Positions 61,354 to 64,000 of a stretch of DNA of 64,000 bases are shown in pieces. Every line of letters starts with the position of its first letter. The stretch's first letter is position 1. Source of the stretch: Thermaurantimonas sp046295455 (GTDB lineage Bacteria; Bacteroidota; Bacteroidia; Flavobacteriales; Schleiferiaceae); the NCBI GenBank assembly GCA_046295455.1, contig JBKBNI010000002.1, positions 62,001 to 126,000 of the forward strand, given 5' to 3'. The notes under the pieces were generated by a model. The model made no database searches and was not told where the DNA came from. It saw only the letters and a program-made list of their open reading frames with translations. Both the position numbers and the translations under genes were made by a program.

Positions 61354-63779
61354 AGTATATCGGAGAAGCTGCATGGATCGGTGAAGCCGGAAGGATATTT
61401 ACCAGTTTGGCATTTATGAGCGCTGTGGTCGCTGTCCTCTTTTACTACCTTGATGTCAAAAAGAAGCGAACCGAATATCAACAAATCGGAAGATTGTTTT
61501 TCTATGTTCATGCTTTTTCGATCTTCTCGGTAGTAGCTCTTATGCTCTTTATGCTCAACGGCCATTATTTTGAGTATGACTATGCCTGGAAGCATACCAG
61601 CCGTAGTCTTGAAAACAAGTACATATTTTCTGCTTTTTGGGAAGGTCAGGAAGGAAGTTTCATCCTTTGGATGTTTTGGCATGCAGTGTTGTTTCTGATT
61701 TTTCCGCTGGCAAAGCATCGATTCGAATCTCCGGTACTCATGGTTGGACTGCTTGTGCAGGCATTTCTGGTTAGCATGATTCTTGGCATTTATCCCTTTG
61801 ATGTAAAAATAGGAAGTTCGCCTTTTGTTTTAATTCGAGAGTTACCGGAGAATATCGGCCTTCCTTGGACTCAAATGGAGGATTATTTACAGAAGTTGCC
61901 CGGATTTATGGACGGCAGAGGTTTGAATCCACTCCTTCAAAATTATTGGATGACAATTCATCCACCGACGTTGTTTCTCGGATTTGCCTCCGTGGTGATT
62001 CCGTTTGCATTTGCAATGGGGTCATTGATCAGCAAGGACTATCGGAGTTGGCTAAGGCCGGCTCTTCCATGGACGTACTTTTCAGTGGGAATTCTTGGGG
62101 CTGGTATTCTGATGGGAGGAGCCTGGGCATATGAATCGCTGAGTTTTGGAGGATTCTGGGCATGGGATCCTGTAGAAAATGCTTCACTGGTGCCCTGGCT
62201 TACTCTGGCTGCATCCGCCCATCTGATGATGATTGCCCTGCATAAAGGCACAGCCCTTCGAACCACCTATTGGATGATCTTTCTGACTTTTTTCTTCATA
62301 CTCTACTCCACGTTTTTAACCAGGAGCGGAGTACTTGGAGATGCATCGGTGCATTCGTTTGTCGATTTGGGATTAAACGGGCAGTTGCTTGCTTTTTTGT
62401 TTTTTTTCTTAATTGTGCCATTCACATTGTTTGGTTTAAATTATTCATCAATACCTGAAAAATCTGAAGACGAGACATTCTACAGCCGTGAATTTTGGAT
62501 GTTTGTCGGAGCTTTGATATTGCTTGTTTCAGGTTTTCAGATCATCTTCAGCACATCCATTCCGGTGATCAATAAGCTTATCGGTCCCGAGGGATTTGTG
62601 AAAATTCTCTCCGAAAATATGGCCCCTCCCGTGGATGCTATCAGGCACTACAATTCATTTCAGCTGCCCTTTGCCATCATCATTACACTGCTGATGGCCT
62701 TTGGTCAGTTTTTATCATATCGCCAGAAAAAACCTCTTCAATTCTGGAAAAACATAACCCTCAGCCTGGCCGTAAGTATTCTGATCACTTTGCCTTTTTT
62801 GATTTTCTTTTCCATGTGGAAGCATCCGCTTTACGCCCTGCTGACCTTCACTTCAGCCTTGGCTCTTGTGTCCAATTTTGACTTCTGGATCCGGATTGCA
62901 AAAGGCAATTGGAATGTATCAGGTGCATCTATCGCACACGCCGGATTTGGCCTGATGATGCTCGGTACTGTCGTAAGTCAGTCCAATCAGAAAATCATTA
63001 CCAAAAACAAAACCTACATTGCCGAAAACATTCCCGCAAGCGAAAACATTCTGCTTGAGAAAGGTGACACCCTCGGAATGGAACCTTACCTTGTTACCTG
63101 GAGCGATACATGGCAGGAAAATTACCGAAGGTATTATCAGGTCGATTTTTTACAAAACATCAATGGGACAATACAGCACGCCTTTACAGTAGTACCTCAC
63201 ATTCAGATTAACGACAGAATGGGTCTGGTAGCAGAACCCGGCACAAAACACTTTTTGCACAAGGATATCTACACCTTTCTGTCGTACGCATCCGACGTGC
63301 AAAACAGAAACTCTCCCGATGGATATGGGGATGAAATGGAATTTATGATGGCCAAAGGGGATACCTTTATCGTTGACAGATATTTTGTGGTCCTGGACAG
63401 CATTCTGGCCAACACAACCCGAAATCCAAATACTCAGGAAATTAAAACCATTGAAATAGAGGCAGTGGTACAGGTATTATCCACCGGCGGCAAGCGCTAT
63501 GAACTTCGGCCAAAATATTACCTCGATGAATCAAACGTAGTAAACCACATCGATGCTTCATCAGATGATATAGGTATCAAAATACGGTTTAAAGACATCA
63601 ATCAGGAGCAAAACAAACTGGTTTTTATGACCTGGAAAAAGCTGGATGACGGCCCGGATTTTATCATCATGAAAGCCATTGTCTTTCCGGCGATCAATCT
63701 TCTGTGGACAGGCATTATCATGATGACCATCGGTATATTTTTGTCCGTGTATCAACGCTACAAAAAACGCATTCATTGA
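61350..63779 (+). CDS. ccmF: Cytochrome c haem lyase subunit CcmF
   Basis: CcmF attaches haem to apocytochrome c. The 809-residue polytopic protein has the WWD domain GGFWAWDPVENASLVPWL, MTIHPPTLFLGFA with a haem-ligand His, and FLTRSGVLGDASVHSF. A large periplasmic domain near 550-780 precedes the final helix. It overlaps ccmE and the following ABC gene by 4 bases each. No ccmG or ccmH follows. Confidence 0.95.
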   Translation: MKYIGEAAWIGEAGRIFTSLAFMSAVVAVLFYYLDVKKKRTEYQQIGRLFFYVHAFSIFSVVALMLFMLNGHYFEYDYAWKHTSRSLENKYIFSAFWEGQEGSFILWMFWHAVLFLIFPLAKHRFESPVLMVGLLVQAFLVSMILGIYPFDVKIGSSPFVLIRELPENIGLPWTQMEDYLQKLPGFMDGRGLNPLLQNYWMTIHPPTLFLGFASVVIPFAFAMGSLISKDYRSWLRPALPWTYFSVGILGAGILMGGAWAYESLSFGGFWAWDPVENASLVPWLTLAASAHLMMIALHKGTALRTTYWMIFLTFFFILYSTFLTRSGVLGDASVHSFVDLGLNGQLLAFLFFFLIVPFTLFGLNYSSIPEKSEDETFYSREFWMFVGALILLVSGFQIIFSTSIPVINKLIGPEGFVKILSENMAPPVDAIRHYNSFQLPFAIIITLLMAFGQFLSYRQKKPLQFWKNITLSLAVSILITLPFLIFFSMWKHPLYALLTFTSALALVSNFDFWIRIAKGNWNVSGASIAHAGFGLMMLGTVVSQSNQKIITKNKTYIAENIPASENILLEKGDTLGMEPYLVTWSDTWQENYRRYYQVDFLQNINGTIQHAFTVVPHIQINDRMGLVAEPGTKHFLHKDIYTFLSYASDVQNRNSPDGYGDEMEFMMAKGDTFIVDRYFVVLDSILANTTRNPNTQEIKTIEIEAVVQVLSTGGKRYELRPKYYLDESNVVNHIDASSDDIGIKIRFKDINQEQNKLVFMTWKKLDDGPDFIIMKAIVFPAINLLWTGIIMMTIGIFLSVYQRYKKRIH

Positions 63780-64000
63780 GCATACTGATTCGTGCCAGGT
63801 CTCTGTGTAAATCCTATGGACTGCTTCAGGTTATCGACCATGTAGATGTCGAAATTGAACAAGGAAAAATGATTGCAATCGTCGGACCTTCAGGAGCTGG
63901 CAAGAGCACCTTGCTCAATCTGCTGGGGGCACTGGACCATCCGGATTCTGGAGAAGTCGAATTTGAAGGTGTATCCTATCAAAAACTTTCAGAAAAAAAA
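63776..64000 (+). CDS. LolD-like ABC transporter ATP-binding protein, 3' end missing
   Basis: The first 75 codons of an ABC ATPase are in the window. It starts at a TTG that overlaps the ccmF stop by 4 bases (TTGA) and reads MSILIRARSLCKSYG, then the Walker A motif GPSGAGKST and LLNLLGALDHPDSGEV, which is characteristic of the LolD/MacB ATPase group rather than CcmA. LolD powers release of lipoproteins from the inner membrane. The frame runs off the right edge. The adjacent 3' sequence would show whether a LolCE-type permease follows. Confidence 0.85.
   Translation, partial: MSILIRARSLCKSYGLLQVIDHVDVEIEQGKMIAIVGPSGAGKSTLLNLLGALDHPDSGEVEFEGVSYQKLSEKK

Overview
The window is a stretch of chromosome from a member of the Bacteroidota. 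Several features point there: a secreted protein with a type IX secretion type B (CHU_C) sorting domain, a RemB-like gliding/capsule outer-membrane protein, an S46 dipeptidyl-peptidase, DUF4249-, DUF6438- and DUF6089-like proteins, a metal-motif-less dihydroorotase homologue beside a BatA-like protein, and thirteen TAnnTTTG motifs (the Bacteroidota -7 promoter element) just upstream of gene starts. The class cannot be fixed by eye; a Saprospiria- or Chitinophagia-like organism is plausible. I see no rRNA, tRNA, insertion sequence, prophage or CRISPR array. Coding density is high and most genes are housekeeping.

Layout: (1-4095) a GH13 amylase entering from the left, a MacB-type permease and a class I fructose-bisphosphate aldolase with a clear terminator. 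(4176-6020, minus) era and a PLP-dependent dehydratase. (6092-10244, plus) a PAS protein ending in an orphan histidine-kinase H-box, a small secreted protein, and a membrane Ser/Thr kinase with an extracytoplasmic FISUMP domain. (10241-15301, minus) a seven-gene unit: yaaA, three outer-membrane barrel proteins, an unknown protein, dapA and a TIGR01777 epimerase. (15406-18164, plus) a CsgG-like/LPP20 lipoprotein pair. (18154-21743, minus) a CapD/WbpM-type sugar dehydratase with a RemB/Wzi-like barrel. (21887-26912, minus) ffh, folD, glgE, hemJ and a DUF2905 gene. (27213-30749, plus) an S46 peptidase and sufS.

(30830-37108, minus) rpe, a BatA-like protein, the dihydroorotase homologue and an M1 aminopeptidase, overlapping head to tail. 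(37302-46238, plus) an HMA-domain protein coupled to hisS, a 1162-residue SBBP-repeat T9SS cargo, and ileS. (46289-50581, minus) a DUF4249-like lipoprotein followed by a RavA/ViaA-type AAA+/VWA pair. (50703-51944, plus) a membrane metallophosphoesterase, then the only long gene-free stretch (51945-52637). (52638-55793, minus) a long purF homologue, lpxH and a DUF456 gene. (55912-59784, minus) pyrG, yidC and a DUF6438 lipoprotein. (59995-64000, plus) a System I cytochrome c maturation cluster, ccmC-ccmD-ccmE-ccmF, running into a LolD-like ABC ATPase cut by the right edge.

I found no clearly new multi-gene system. The most unusual items are the FISUMP-domain kinase and ATPase-less PAS/H-box protein (6-10 kb), the CsgG/LPP20 lipoprotein pair (15-18 kb), the three tandem barrel proteins between yaaA and dapA, the Cys-type CcmE, and the RavA/ViaA pair in this phylum. 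All functions are read from motifs and family resemblance; no database search was run.
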